Of a stretch of DNA of 64,000 bases, positions 27,918 through 35,698 are shown piece after piece; the first letter of the stretch is position 1, and the number at the start of each line of letters is the position of its first letter. Under the pieces are notes generated by a model that did not search any database, was not told where the DNA came from, and saw only the letters and a list, made by a program, of their open reading frames with translations. The position numbers and the translations under genes are program-made. The stretch is taken from NCBI RefSeq assembly GCF_000423585.1, contig NZ_AUIG01000024.1, positions 20,053 to 84,052 on the forward strand, in the 5' to 3' direction. The stretch is from Salinimicrobium xinjiangense DSM 19287. GTDB lineage: Bacteria; Bacteroidota; Bacteroidia; Flavobacteriales; Flavobacteriaceae.

Positions 27918-27962
27918 TAAGATATCACCGTCCCATTCCTGACTTCATCTTCATTGAAAAAT
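27918..27962 (-). pseudogene. Remnant of a second metG 3' end
   Basis: On the minus strand 27960-27918 reads FFNEDEVRNGTVIS followed by a TAG stop, matching the end of the intact MetG in this window ([16 protein letters not shown]). Sixteen bases (27923-27938) are identical to 28857-28872, and the similarity continues with scattered changes for about 17 more bases. Upstream codons do not match. It is a diverged copy of the last 14 or so codons of metG, left on the far side of the GIY-YIG insert. The stretch 27963-28095 holds nothing recognisable. Confidence 0.8.
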
Positions 27963-28118
27963 CCCGGCTCGGAAAAATTGAGTAAAGTGAAGGTATCTTA
28001 AGCAGAAGTTGCTTCATATCAGCAAATAGTGGTCTTTAAGGAGAGGCAGGAGGTAAAGGGATGGAAAATCAGTTTTGACCATTTCTGTTTCGGTCTAGTT
28101 TCGACTACCGCCAACGAT

Positions 28119-28167
28119 GTCAGGTCGAGCCTTTCGACTACCGCTCAAGACAGGCTCATCGAGACCT
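28119..28167. repeat. Palindromic repeat R1 beside the GIY-YIG gene
   Basis: A 49-50 base element that starts tgtcaggtcgagcctttcga and ends gctcatcgagacct. AGGT-CGAGCC can pair with GGCTC..CGAGACCT around a bulge. The same element recurs with two differences at 28573-28622. A partial copy (tttcgactaccgcc) lies just upstream at 28100-28113. The stop codon of the GIY-YIG gene is at its right edge. Confidence 0.85.
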
Positions 28168-28486
28168 ACTCTTTTTTTGTGTTATTTCTATAGTGGGACT
28201 CATTCCTGCATTCTGCTAAAAGCTTCAGAAGCATTTCATCCTCATTAGCTAAAGCTCTTTTCTTTTGAGCACTCCACTTCTTAATCTTTTTTTCAAACCA
28301 GATCGCCTGGTTCGCATCATTGAATTCCTGATGAAAGATGACCTCAACGGGTCTTCTTTTGAACGTGAAACTGTTTTTATCTACACCTGCATTATGCTCA
28401 TCTAATCTTCTGGAAATATCGTTTGTTATTCCGGTGTAGAGAAGTTTATCTGAACATTCCAGGATGTAGACGTAATATCTTTTCAT
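28166..28486 (-). CDS. GIY-YIG endonuclease domain protein
   Basis: A 106-residue single-domain GIY-YIG protein (UvrC-N / URI type). The two tyrosine motifs are in YYVYILECSDKLLYTGITND, the catalytic arginine in ISRRLDEHNAG, and the metal-binding glutamate in AIWFEKKIKKWS. I chose the ATG at 28486 (MKRYYVYILEC), which fits the family start; the ATG at 28495 adds three residues. The function of these small orphan nucleases is unknown. The gene is alone within a 0.9-kb block of palindromic repeats between a metG remnant and intact metG, and its stop lies at the edge of repeat R1. Confidence 0.93.
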   Translation of the reverse strand: MKRYYVYILECSDKLLYTGITNDISRRLDEHNAGVDKNSFTFKRRPVEVIFHQEFNDANQAIWFEKKIKKWSAQKKRALANEDEMLLKLLAECRNESHYRNNTKKE

Positions 28487-28572
28487 TGTTATCAACTAAG
28501 TCTCATCTTAACGAGAGACCCTTGAACTCTGTTTCGACTCTCTTAGTACAGGATGGTCTTATAGACACAGGG

Positions 28573-28622
28573 TGTCAGGTCGAGCCTTTCGACTATCGCT
28601 CAAGACAGGCTCGTCGAGACCT
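28573..28622. repeat. Palindromic repeat R2 upstream of the GIY-YIG gene
   Basis: A direct copy of R1 (48 of 50 bases identical) in the same orientation. R1 and R2 therefore flank the GIY-YIG gene as direct repeats about 450 bp apart. Confidence 0.85.
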
Positions 28623-28661
28623 CCTTTTGAGTATAGAATTGCCATTCTTCTTCACCAACAA

Positions 28662-28826
28662 ACCCCTCGACTCCGCTCGGGGAGACAATTGTATAATCAT
28701 CGAGCCTTTCCGACTCCCGCTAAAGACATATCCTAAAAAACCTTTTTAGAACCAAGATTCCTTTTCCAGAAGAGACCCCTCGACAAAGCCTGTGCCGAGC
28801 ACAGCCGAGGTGCTCGGGGAGACAAT
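28662..28826. repeat. Further hairpin repeats between the GIY-YIG gene and metG
   Basis: Three elements fill the gap before metG. Bases 28662-28689 and 28775-28826 share the ends acccctcgac and gctcggggagacaat and form cccctcga/tcgggg-type stems; the second carries a longer centre. Bases 28699-28729 are a degenerate copy of the R1/R2 core (cgagcctttccgactcccgc). No gene or promoter is visible in this gap (28487-28850). Confidence 0.75.
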
Positions 28827-28850
28827 GTCAAATTCAATATAATTTGTATT

Positions 28851-30965
28851 TTAGGTTATCACCGTCCCATTCTTAACTCCGTCTTCATCTGGATTTAGGA
28901 ACACGAGCTTACCTTCAGCATTTTCAGTCATGAGGATCATGCCTTCGCTTTCCACGCCTCTAAGCTTCCGCGGAGCAAGATTTACCAAAACTGTCACTTT
29001 CTTACCAACAATATCTTCAGGTTTAAAGCTCTCGGCTATTCCTGAAACAATGGTGCGCACATCCAGCCCGGTATCTACCTTAAGCACAAGAAGCTTATTA
29101 GCTTTTGCCATTTTTTCAGCTTTCACAATAGTTCCCACCCGCAGGTCCATTTTGCTAAACTCTTCAAAAGTGGCAATTTCTTTTTGCGATTCTGCTTTTT
29201 TATTATCGGCTATGTTTGCCGCTTTTGTTGCTTCAAGTTTATCCAATTGCTTCTGAATTTGTTCGTCTTCTATTTTTGAAAAAAGTAACTCCGCTTCACC
29301 TATGGCATGACCGGGTTCTAAAAGTTCTTTCCCTGCGCTTATTTGCTCCCATTCATTTTCTTCTACGCCCTCTCCAAATACAACTCCACTCATATTTATC
29401 ACAGCTTCTGAAGTTGAACGTCCATAATCAAGCATACTTTTCAGCTTTTGAGAGGTAAAAGGCAGGAAAGGTTCACAGAGGCTAGCCAGGGCCGAGGCTA
29501 TCTGTAAGGCCACATACATTATGGTCTTCACCCTATCCTCGTCTGTCTTTATGAGCTTCCAGGGTTCTTCATCTGCCAGGTATTTGTTTCCGAGGCGGGC
29601 CACATTCATTAGCTCGGCCTGTGCTTCCCGGAACCTGTAGCGGTCTATGGAGCTGGCAATAACCGCAGGATAAGCTTTTAATTCGGTTAAAGTTTGTTCA
29701 TCAACTTCTGAGAAGTTTCCCGGCTTCGGAACTATTCCGTCGTAATATTTGTTGGTTAGCACCACTACCCGATTGATGAAATTGCCGAAGATAGCCACCA
29801 GCTCATTGTTATTCCTCGCCTGAAAATCCTTCCAGGTAAAGTCGTTATCCTTAGTTTCGGGCGCATTGGCGGTCAAAGTATAACGTAAAACGTCCTGTTG
29901 CTTCGGGAACTCCTCCAAATATTCATGCAACCAAACCGCCCAGTTCTTTGAAGTGGAAAGCTTATTACCTTCGAGATTCAGGAATTCGTTTGCAGGCACG
30001 TTATCAGGTAAGATAAAACCACCTTCAGCTTTTAACATCGCCGGAAATATGATACAGTGAAAAACAATATTGTCCTTTCCAATAAAGTGAAGAAGCTTAG
30101 TATCCTCATCTTTCCAGTAAGGCTCCCAGTCTCTTCCGGTTTTCTCGGCCCACTCTTTTGTTGAAGAGATATAACCTATTGGCGCATCAAACCACACATA
30201 TAGCACCTTGCCCTCTGCTCCATCTACCGGCACTGGGATTCCCCAATCAAGATCACGGGTAACGGCACGAGGGCGAAGTCCGTCATCGATCCAGGATTTT
30301 ACCTGTCCGTACACATTCGGCTTCCAGTCTTTTTTATGACCTTCAAGGATCCACTCCTTAAGCCAGCCTTCATATTGATCAAGCGGAAGGAACCAGTGTT
30401 TTGTTTCCTTTAAAGTTGGAATAGCACCGGTAATGGCCGACTTGGGATTAATGAGATCTGTCGCATTGTGACTGGTGCCGCATTTTTCGCACTGGTCACC
30501 ATAACTGCCATCAAAACCACATTTTGGACAGGTACCTACTACAAATCTATCAGCAAGAAACTGTTCGGCTTTTTCATCGTAGAACTGCTGAGTTGTTTCT
30601 TCGGTGAACTTTCCGGCGTCGTAGAGTTTTTTAAAGAATTCCGAAGCTGTTTTATGGTGTATTTTTGCAGAAGTCCGCGAATAATTGTCAAAAGAAATTC
30701 CGAAGTCCTCAAAGCTCTGCTTTATGATCTTATGGTATTTATCAACTACATCCTGGGGAGAAACGCCTTCTTTTTTCGCTTTTATGGTAATAGGCACTCC
30801 ATGTTCATCACTCCCGCATACAAAAACCACATCTTTACCCTGCATTCTCTGGTAACGTGCAAAAATGTCGGCCGGCACGTAAACTCCGGCCAAATGGCCA
30901 ATATGTATGGGCCCGTTTGTATAAGGAAGGGCTGCTGTGATCGTATATCTTTTTGGTGAATTCAT
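28851..30965 (-). CDS. metG: Methionine--tRNA ligase with C-terminal tRNA-binding domain
   Basis: A 704-residue class I synthetase that charges tRNA-Met. The HIGH motif is in [16 protein letters not shown], zinc knuckles are [18 protein letters not shown], and the KMSKS motif appears as the variant KLSTSKN. A C-terminal Trbp111-like dimerisation and tRNA-binding domain begins near residue 600 ([20 protein letters not shown]). The 3' end abuts the GIY-YIG insert, and a second, broken copy of its last codons lies at 27918-27962. Confidence 0.97.
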   Translation of the reverse strand: MNSPKRYTITAALPYTNGPIHIGHLAGVYVPADIFARYQRMQGKDVVFVCGSDEHGVPITIKAKKEGVSPQDVVDKYHKIIKQSFEDFGISFDNYSRTSAKIHHKTASEFFKKLYDAGKFTEETTQQFYDEKAEQFLADRFVVGTCPKCGFDGSYGDQCEKCGTSHNATDLINPKSAITGAIPTLKETKHWFLPLDQYEGWLKEWILEGHKKDWKPNVYGQVKSWIDDGLRPRAVTRDLDWGIPVPVDGAEGKVLYVWFDAPIGYISSTKEWAEKTGRDWEPYWKDEDTKLLHFIGKDNIVFHCIIFPAMLKAEGGFILPDNVPANEFLNLEGNKLSTSKNWAVWLHEYLEEFPKQQDVLRYTLTANAPETKDNDFTWKDFQARNNNELVAIFGNFINRVVVLTNKYYDGIVPKPGNFSEVDEQTLTELKAYPAVIASSIDRYRFREAQAELMNVARLGNKYLADEEPWKLIKTDEDRVKTIMYVALQIASALASLCEPFLPFTSQKLKSMLDYGRSTSEAVINMSGVVFGEGVEENEWEQISAGKELLEPGHAIGEAELLFSKIEDEQIQKQLDKLEATKAANIADNKKAESQKEIATFEEFSKMDLRVGTIVKAEKMAKANKLLVLKVDTGLDVRTIVSGIAESFKPEDIVGKKVTVLVNLAPRKLRGVESEGMILMTENAEGKLVFLNPDEDGVKNGTVIT

Positions 30966-31077
30966 GTTAAAATTTAAAGTCTGTAAAGTTAAGCAAGTGG
31001 AGGGGAATACAAGTTAAATTTTAGCAAAAGGGCGTGCCTATGCGGCAAATCTTACGCACTTTAGTAAAAAAATAATC

Positions 31078-31659
31078 ATGAGGAAAGTTTTAATCCTGGG
31101 GCTGATTTTGCTCGCTGCAGGTTGTAAAAGCAGAAAAATAACTTCTAATTCTCCCGAAAAATTCCAGCTTGAAAACCTTGAGGGAATAATTGCAGATAAT
31201 AACCTTAAAGAAATATTTCCCGAAGCCCGAATAGCTGAAGGCATCGATCTTTTTGAAGAGGGAACTGTGGAACTTCCCTATAGCATTCTTTATCCCGAAA
31301 CTGCAGACCAGCTTTTGATCATCTGGGAAGATGAAAGTCGTACTCGTCCTTACCAGCTCTATTTCGATAATGAAGGAAAATGGAGTACAAAGAATGGAAT
31401 TAAGGTAGGCACTACATATGAAGAACTGGAAAGGATCAATAATGGCCCAATAAAATTCTATGGTTTTGGATGGGATTACAGCGGCGCGGTTGACTGGAAT
31501 GACGGCAAACTGGCCGATTCTAATATTCGGGTTTTTCTGGCTCCTGTCAATGCCCCTCCACAAAGATTTTATGGCGACCAGATCATTGAAGCAGATCCCG
31601 AAGATATCCTCAATCTTAATCTAAGAGTGAGAGCTGTGATGCTCCACAACGGCAAATAA
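31078..31659 (+). CDS. Lipoprotein of unknown function
   Basis: A 193-residue lipoprotein (MRKVLILGLILLAAGC signal and lipobox). The mature part has a pattern of a small alpha/beta domain (FPEARIAEGIDLFEEGT, DQLLIIWEDESRTRPYQLYF, VGTTYEELERINNGPIKFYG). I do not recognise a named family. It is divergent from metG and 8 bp upstream of yraN, with which it is probably cotranscribed. Confidence 0.78.
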   Translation: MRKVLILGLILLAAGCKSRKITSNSPEKFQLENLEGIIADNNLKEIFPEARIAEGIDLFEEGTVELPYSILYPETADQLLIIWEDESRTRPYQLYFDNEGKWSTKNGIKVGTTYEELERINNGPIKFYGFGWDYSGAVDWNDGKLADSNIRVFLAPVNAPPQRFYGDQIIEADPEDILNLNLRVRAVMLHNGK

Positions 31660-31667
31660 TTTGTCTT

Positions 31668-32027
31668 ATGGCACGACACAATGAGCTGGGAAAGGAAGGA
31701 GAAGAGATGGCCGTGGCTCATCTTTTAAAAACCGGCTACAAAATTGTTGCGCGGAATTTTCTATACCAGAAGGCAGAAGTGGATATCATTGCCCGTAAGG
31801 ATAATATCCTGGCGGTAGTTGAAGTAAAAACCCGAAGCACTCCAGATTTTGGGGATCCGCAGGAATTTGTAAAGAAGAAACAGATCAATCAGCTGGTAAA
31901 GGCAATCGACTTTTTTGTTAATGAGCATAATCTTGATGTGGAAGTAAGATTTGACATTATTGCCATTATCAAGAACAAAGCGGGTACAAGACTGGAGCAT
32001 CTGGAAGATGCATTTTTGCACTTCTAA
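31668..32027 (+). CDS. yraN: YraN family (UPF0102) endonuclease-like protein
   Basis: A 119-residue protein of the UPF0102 family, with the restriction-endonuclease-like core: NELGKEGEEMAVAHLLKTGY, AEVDIIARKDNILAVVEVKT, with Glu, Asp and ExK residues in the usual places. The cellular role is unproven; the fold resembles Holliday-junction resolvases. It converges on the DUF421 gene with a 4-bp overlap of the ends. Confidence 0.94.
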   Translation: MARHNELGKEGEEMAVAHLLKTGYKIVARNFLYQKAEVDIIARKDNILAVVEVKTRSTPDFGDPQEFVKKKQINQLVKAIDFFVNEHNLDVEVRFDIIAIIKNKAGTRLEHLEDAFLHF

Positions 32028-32557
32028 AGTTCGTTTTTCTCGAGCAGTTCTTTGAAAGTTGAGGTCTTTCCTTCTTTTGATTTTCCGATTACAGATAAAG
32101 TCGCATCTATTTCAAGAATTACGGCGGCAACATCATCCATACTTCCAAATCCTTTTTTCCTGGCTGCACCAATTACTTTGCTCTTGTCAAGTCTCTCTTT
32201 GTGAAGGTTCTTTTGAATAAACTCTCCATCGTAGAACAGTAAGGTGGGTGAAGTATTGAAAATGTTTTTGAACATTTTTGACTTTCCTTCAAAATAGGCA
32301 AAAATGAACTGTAATACTGCAAGTAGGATAAAAGCGGTAAGCGCTTCAGAAATCGAAAGATCTTTTGTGGTGAGTGTACGACCGAAAACAGCACCCACTG
32401 CAACAGCAATTACAAAGTCAAAAGCGCTTATATTGGCCAGAGTTCTCTTTCCGGAAACCCGAAGAATAAGCACAATTGCTATATAAGCAGTAAAACCTAC
32501 GACAATGATACGTATGATTGGCTGAATCCCGTTCCACAAGAAAGTAGTGTCGTCCAT
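32024..32557 (-). CDS. DUF421 (YetF/YdfR-type) membrane protein
   Basis: A 177-residue protein with three N-terminal transmembrane helices (IIRIIVVGFTAYIAIVLILR, FDFVIAVAVGAVFG, ALTAFILLAVLQFIFAYF) and a C-terminal cytoplasmic DUF421 domain (LLFYDGEFIQKNLHKERLDK, MDDVAAVILEIDATLSVIGK). The function of the family is unknown; some members affect spore germination or stress. It lies 9 bp downstream of the DUF389 gene on the same strand, so the two are probably one operon. Confidence 0.88.
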   Translation of the reverse strand: MDDTTFLWNGIQPIIRIIVVGFTAYIAIVLILRVSGKRTLANISAFDFVIAVAVGAVFGRTLTTKDLSISEALTAFILLAVLQFIFAYFEGKSKMFKNIFNTSPTLLFYDGEFIQKNLHKERLDKSKVIGAARKKGFGSMDDVAAVILEIDATLSVIGKSKEGKTSTFKELLEKNEL

Positions 32558-32566
32558 GGCTCTTAC

Positions 32567-33826
32567 TTATCTTTCAACAAAATTAATTTCGAAGACCTCA
32601 TAGAGATTTTCCACCTCGTAATTCATATTCTGCTTCAAATGTCTAATTACTTCCGTTTTTGCTTTTTCTTTGTTCAGAGCCGTATCCCTTAACATTAAAG
32701 TGGCAGCAAAGTTAGCCACGGGAGTGCCTTCAAATTTCTCATTGGTGAAAGTTACATCTTTATTCAGAACCAGGATATATGGAATCTTTTGAAGTTCTGC
32801 ATCAAAGACTTCGTTAAGTTCAGTATTCATACTGGCTTTTCGGAGAAAAGGCGGCTGACTAAATTGCCAGAACATCATGGCTCCAATCCCCAAAATAACA
32901 ATTCCGGTGGTGACGAGTCCTATCATTTTGCTACCCTTTAAGAACCGAACTCCGCGGGGACTAACTTTTCCAAAAAAGTAGAAGACCAGAGTCGCTGTAA
33001 TATGGATCCCCAATAGCTGTAAAAGGATCCTGAAGAGACCACTAAAAACCACTTGCCAATCCATCATGTACATTCCGGCACCAACAAGTCCCACCGGCGG
33101 GGCAAGAGAAGCTGCCACTAAAATACCTACAGCTGCTCCGGAAACAAGACTATCTCTTTCACTTTGGCAAATATTCACCGCTCCCGCAAATCCTGAAACC
33201 AATGGTAGTAATATCGCAAATTTAGAAACCTGGCTTATCTGCTCCATTAGCGGAGTAAGGGTCTTTAGCGGAAATAACAGTGTCATAATAAAACTGGCCA
33301 CAATCCCTGTAATAATAGCAATTCCATATCTCCCAAGGCTACTTTTTAGCAGATCTGCTTTCCCGGCAGCCGTTGCTAAAGCAGCATTCATAGCAGGACC
33401 GGCAAAAGGCGCAACCAGCATGGCGGCAACCAGTAAATAACTCGTACTGGTAAAGAGTCCTATCCACACAATAATTCCAGCCACTAGTGAGTAACCTATA
33501 AGTCCAAACTTAGATCCCACACTCTGTATTCCCCCCAGGTAAATCTCAAGAGAACTTTTAGGCTGTACATCGGCTACCTGGTCTGGTGCTTCAGAAGCCG
33601 GGGGATACATAGAGATTACTCCCCGGGGAATGAGGTTCACCTCAGGTTCCTCATACTCATCAATCCTTTTCAAAAAATCATTGACCTTTTCATTGGGAAG
33701 AAAAACGTAGAAAACATCATGTTCTTCATTAGGAAGGAAGATCGTATTCTTCCCCTGGAATTCCTCCACTGTCTCTAATACCTCTTTTTTATGTCCTTTA
33801 GGGATCTTGATTAAAAGTTGTCGCAT
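32567..33826 (-). CDS. DUF389 (TIGR00341) membrane protein
   Basis: A 419-residue protein with an N-terminal soluble domain (about 1-110, MRQLLIKIPKGHKKEVLETV) and about six transmembrane helices in the middle: LIGYSLVAGIIVWIGLF, LLVAAMLVAPFAGPAMNAAL, IITGIVASFIMTLLF, GAAVGILVAASLAPPVGLVG, LLQLLGIHITATLVFYFF and GLVTTGIVILGIGAMMFW. A C-terminal soluble tail follows. MLVAPFAGPAMNAALA is the DUF389 hallmark. The family has no proven function; transport is often suggested. It is divergent from the antiporter gene. Confidence 0.88.
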   Translation of the reverse strand: MRQLLIKIPKGHKKEVLETVEEFQGKNTIFLPNEEHDVFYVFLPNEKVNDFLKRIDEYEEPEVNLIPRGVISMYPPASEAPDQVADVQPKSSLEIYLGGIQSVGSKFGLIGYSLVAGIIVWIGLFTSTSYLLVAAMLVAPFAGPAMNAALATAAGKADLLKSSLGRYGIAIITGIVASFIMTLLFPLKTLTPLMEQISQVSKFAILLPLVSGFAGAVNICQSERDSLVSGAAVGILVAASLAPPVGLVGAGMYMMDWQVVFSGLFRILLQLLGIHITATLVFYFFGKVSPRGVRFLKGSKMIGLVTTGIVILGIGAMMFWQFSQPPFLRKASMNTELNEVFDAELQKIPYILVLNKDVTFTNEKFEGTPVANFAATLMLRDTALNKEKAKTEVIRHLKQNMNYEVENLYEVFEINFVER

Positions 33827-33904
33827 GAAAATTTCTTTGTTTTGTAAGCAGATAAAGCTTCTGAGGACCTGCCTGCACTACAAGATAAAAGAAAGTGAGA
33901 AAAA

Positions 33905-33962
33905 GAGCCATAGCCTTAAGGGAACTTTAAGGCTTTCTGGCTCAGGCTGGTCAGTCCCTGAG
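33905..33962. promoter_or_regulatory. Two overlapping hairpins in the DUF389-antiporter intergenic region
   Basis: Hairpin 1 has an outer stem GAGCCA/TGGCTC (33905-33910 with 33938-33943) and an inner stem AGCCTTAA/TTAAGGCT (33912-33919 with 33927-33934). Hairpin 2 (CTCAGG 33941-33946 with CCTGAG 33957-33962) shares three bases with the outer arm of hairpin 1, so the two compete. They would lie in the 5' leader of whichever divergent gene is transcribed through them. I know of no named element that matches. Confidence 0.4.
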
Positions 33963-34049
33963 GGTTCAAAATCAGACATTTAAATAAATCTTAAGAAAAT
34001 AGAAGCAGCAACTTCCTAAATTTAAAGGAGCCATCAAAAAGATCTACCT

Positions 34050-35309
34050 ATGGATTTAATGCTCATCATTTTCTTTATAAGTCTCCTGATCATACTGTCA
34101 GGTGCATTCTACAAGAAAATCCAGAACATTTCAATTACGGAACCATTCCTTGCACTTGCTTTAGGCGTGTTAGTTGGTCCTGATGTTTTAAATGTTATAG
34201 AATCTACAGATTCTGAAAGTGAATTTAAAGTGCTCGAACTCGCCTGCCAGTTTACAATAGCAATGGCACTAATGGCAACAGCATTGCGACTGCCAAAACA
34301 CATTTTCAGAAAGAATGCTACTTCACTTACCAACCTGGTCATTTTCGGCATGATCTTCATGTGGGGCCTGAGCAGCGGAATAATTTATTTGCTGCTTCCC
34401 GACTTTTCAGTTTTTGAGTGCCTTTTGATCGGAGCTATTATTACTCCTACAGATCCTGTGGTCGCATCCACTCTGGTTACCGGAGAAAAAGCTGAAAAAT
34501 ATCTCCCGGAAAATATTCGGAATACGTTGTCTTTTGAAGCAGGTGCTAATGACGGTTTTGCTTATCCCATCGTTTTTTTGGCGCTCTACCTGCTGGGTGC
34601 AGAGGGCGGTGGAGATCTGGGTCAGTGGTTTACAAAAGTGCTGCTTTACGAAAATATCTTATGTGCTATTTTGGCTTATGGCGTTGGGTATGGCTGCGGT
34701 TTCCTGATGAAGAAGGCACATAAAGCGGGGTTTCTCAATACTAAAACCCTGTTGTCCTTTTCTATTGCTGTGGCGTTGCTGCTTTTGGGCGGTTTCCACA
34801 TCTTAGAAATGAATCCTATTATCGCTGTATTTGTAGGCGGCTTTGCATTCGCAAAGGATATTACTGCAAATGAAGATATTGAAGAAGAAAGGATACAGGA
34901 GACTATGGAACGGCTTACCACTGTGCCGGTATTCTTCATTTTGGGTCTTATGCTCCCCTGGCAGGACTGGTACAGCATGGGCTGGACGGCAGTCTGGATA
35001 GTTATTCTCATCCTACTTTTTAGAAGGCTACCTGCCCTTTTGCTGCTCATGCCCGTCATGCCAAAATTCCGGAAAAAGATCTACAGCGTGCTCATCATGG
35101 GATGGTTTGGGCCTATTGGAGTTGCCGCACTCTATTACGCGGTAATATCAAAGGATAAGGCACATTTTGAAGACGCCTGGATCATTCCAAGCCTTATAGT
35201 AGCCGCTTCGACAGTTGTTCATGGACTTACCAGTGTTCCTCTTGAAAAGCTCTACCACGACTCCACTGAGGGAACGAATGAGCGGGAGAATCTGGATAGT
35301 AGAACGTAA
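34050..35309 (+). CDS. Sodium/proton-type antiporter (CPA1 family)
   Basis: A 419-residue polytopic protein with about 12 hydrophobic helices. The ion-binding region carries IITPTDPVVASTLVTG and FEAGANDGFAYPIVFLALYL, which hold the Asp residues of CPA1/NhaP-like exchangers. FFISLLIILSGAFYKK and VLVGPDVLNV are typical of the N-terminal helices. It would exchange Na+ or K+ for protons across the cytoplasmic membrane, which fits a marine or halotolerant organism. It is divergent from DUF389 and is followed by two hairpins. Confidence 0.9.
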   Translation: MDLMLIIFFISLLIILSGAFYKKIQNISITEPFLALALGVLVGPDVLNVIESTDSESEFKVLELACQFTIAMALMATALRLPKHIFRKNATSLTNLVIFGMIFMWGLSSGIIYLLLPDFSVFECLLIGAIITPTDPVVASTLVTGEKAEKYLPENIRNTLSFEAGANDGFAYPIVFLALYLLGAEGGGDLGQWFTKVLLYENILCAILAYGVGYGCGFLMKKAHKAGFLNTKTLLSFSIAVALLLLGGFHILEMNPIIAVFVGGFAFAKDITANEDIEEERIQETMERLTTVPVFFILGLMLPWQDWYSMGWTAVWIVILILLFRRLPALLLLMPVMPKFRKKIYSVLIMGWFGPIGVAALYYAVISKDKAHFEDAWIIPSLIVAASTVVHGLTSVPLEKLYHDSTEGTNERENLDSRT

Positions 35310-35317
35310 TTAAGAAA

Positions 35318-35348
35318 GACCTCACAGGTCTCAAATACCTGTGAGATC
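35318..35348 (+). terminator. Hairpin after the antiporter gene
   Basis: CTCACAGGT (35321-35329) pairs with ACCTGTGAG (35337-35345) around a 7-base loop. There is no strong T-run, so it may be a repeat element as well as a terminator. The same core is at 27866-27890. Confidence 0.55.
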
Positions 35349-35358
35349 TGCTGCAAAT

Positions 35359-35397
35359 AACCTGTCAAAAATGACATTTTTGACAGGTTCTATTTTT
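35359..35397. terminator. Bidirectional terminator next to the mfd remnant
   Basis: A perfect 15-bp stem (AACCTGTCAAAAATG at 35359-35373 with its complement at 35375-35389) is followed by ctattttt. It resembles the terminator at 37523-37557 after intact mfd, including the CAAAAATG/CATTTTTG core and the following atttttcctc. Confidence 0.85.
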
Positions 35398-35422
35398 CCT
35401 CATTAAATTTCCCCCTCCGGCG

Positions 35423-35565
35423 TCAGGGGGCTTCCACAGTTGCTTTCACATCCAACGGCTGCAGCACCTTCAAAGCTTTATCCACCGAAGTCACTTTCTC
35501 AAAAGTGAGCAACAACCTCAACCCGCTGCGGCTTTTCTTTTCTTTCATGGTATTGTTGTGGAAAA
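35423..35565 (-). pseudogene. Remnant of a second mfd 3' end
   Basis: On the minus strand this reads MKEKKSRSGLRLLLTFEK, then VTSVDKALKVLQPLDVK and a TGA stop, closely matching the end of intact Mfd (MKEKKTRSGLRLLLTFEK, VISVDKALKVLQPLDIK). Many differences are synonymous, so the copy diverged under selection in another genome or long ago. Homology starts a few codons before the Met at 35548. The 74-residue frame around it is not a gene. The rest of the gap (35566-35698) shows no other feature beyond an AT-rich leader. Confidence 0.88.
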
Positions 35566-35698
35566 GAGAAAAATGTAAACTTTTTCTTGCATAATTCAAA
35601 AAAAAACAAATTGCTCCATCTATTGCATTTTTGTCGCAGCACGACACTGCCTCCCTACCTTAAATGCAGGTTTTAATTAATCTTCTATAAAATATAAA

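Noticed and set aside
33962..33975. A tRNA T-arm-like sequence (gggttcaaaatc)
   Set aside because: No acceptor, D or anticodon arms can be assembled around it.
35423..35647. A 74-codon minus-strand frame read as a gene
   Set aside because: Its second half is the broken mfd 3' end and its first half has no coding features, so it is listed as a pseudogene remnant only.
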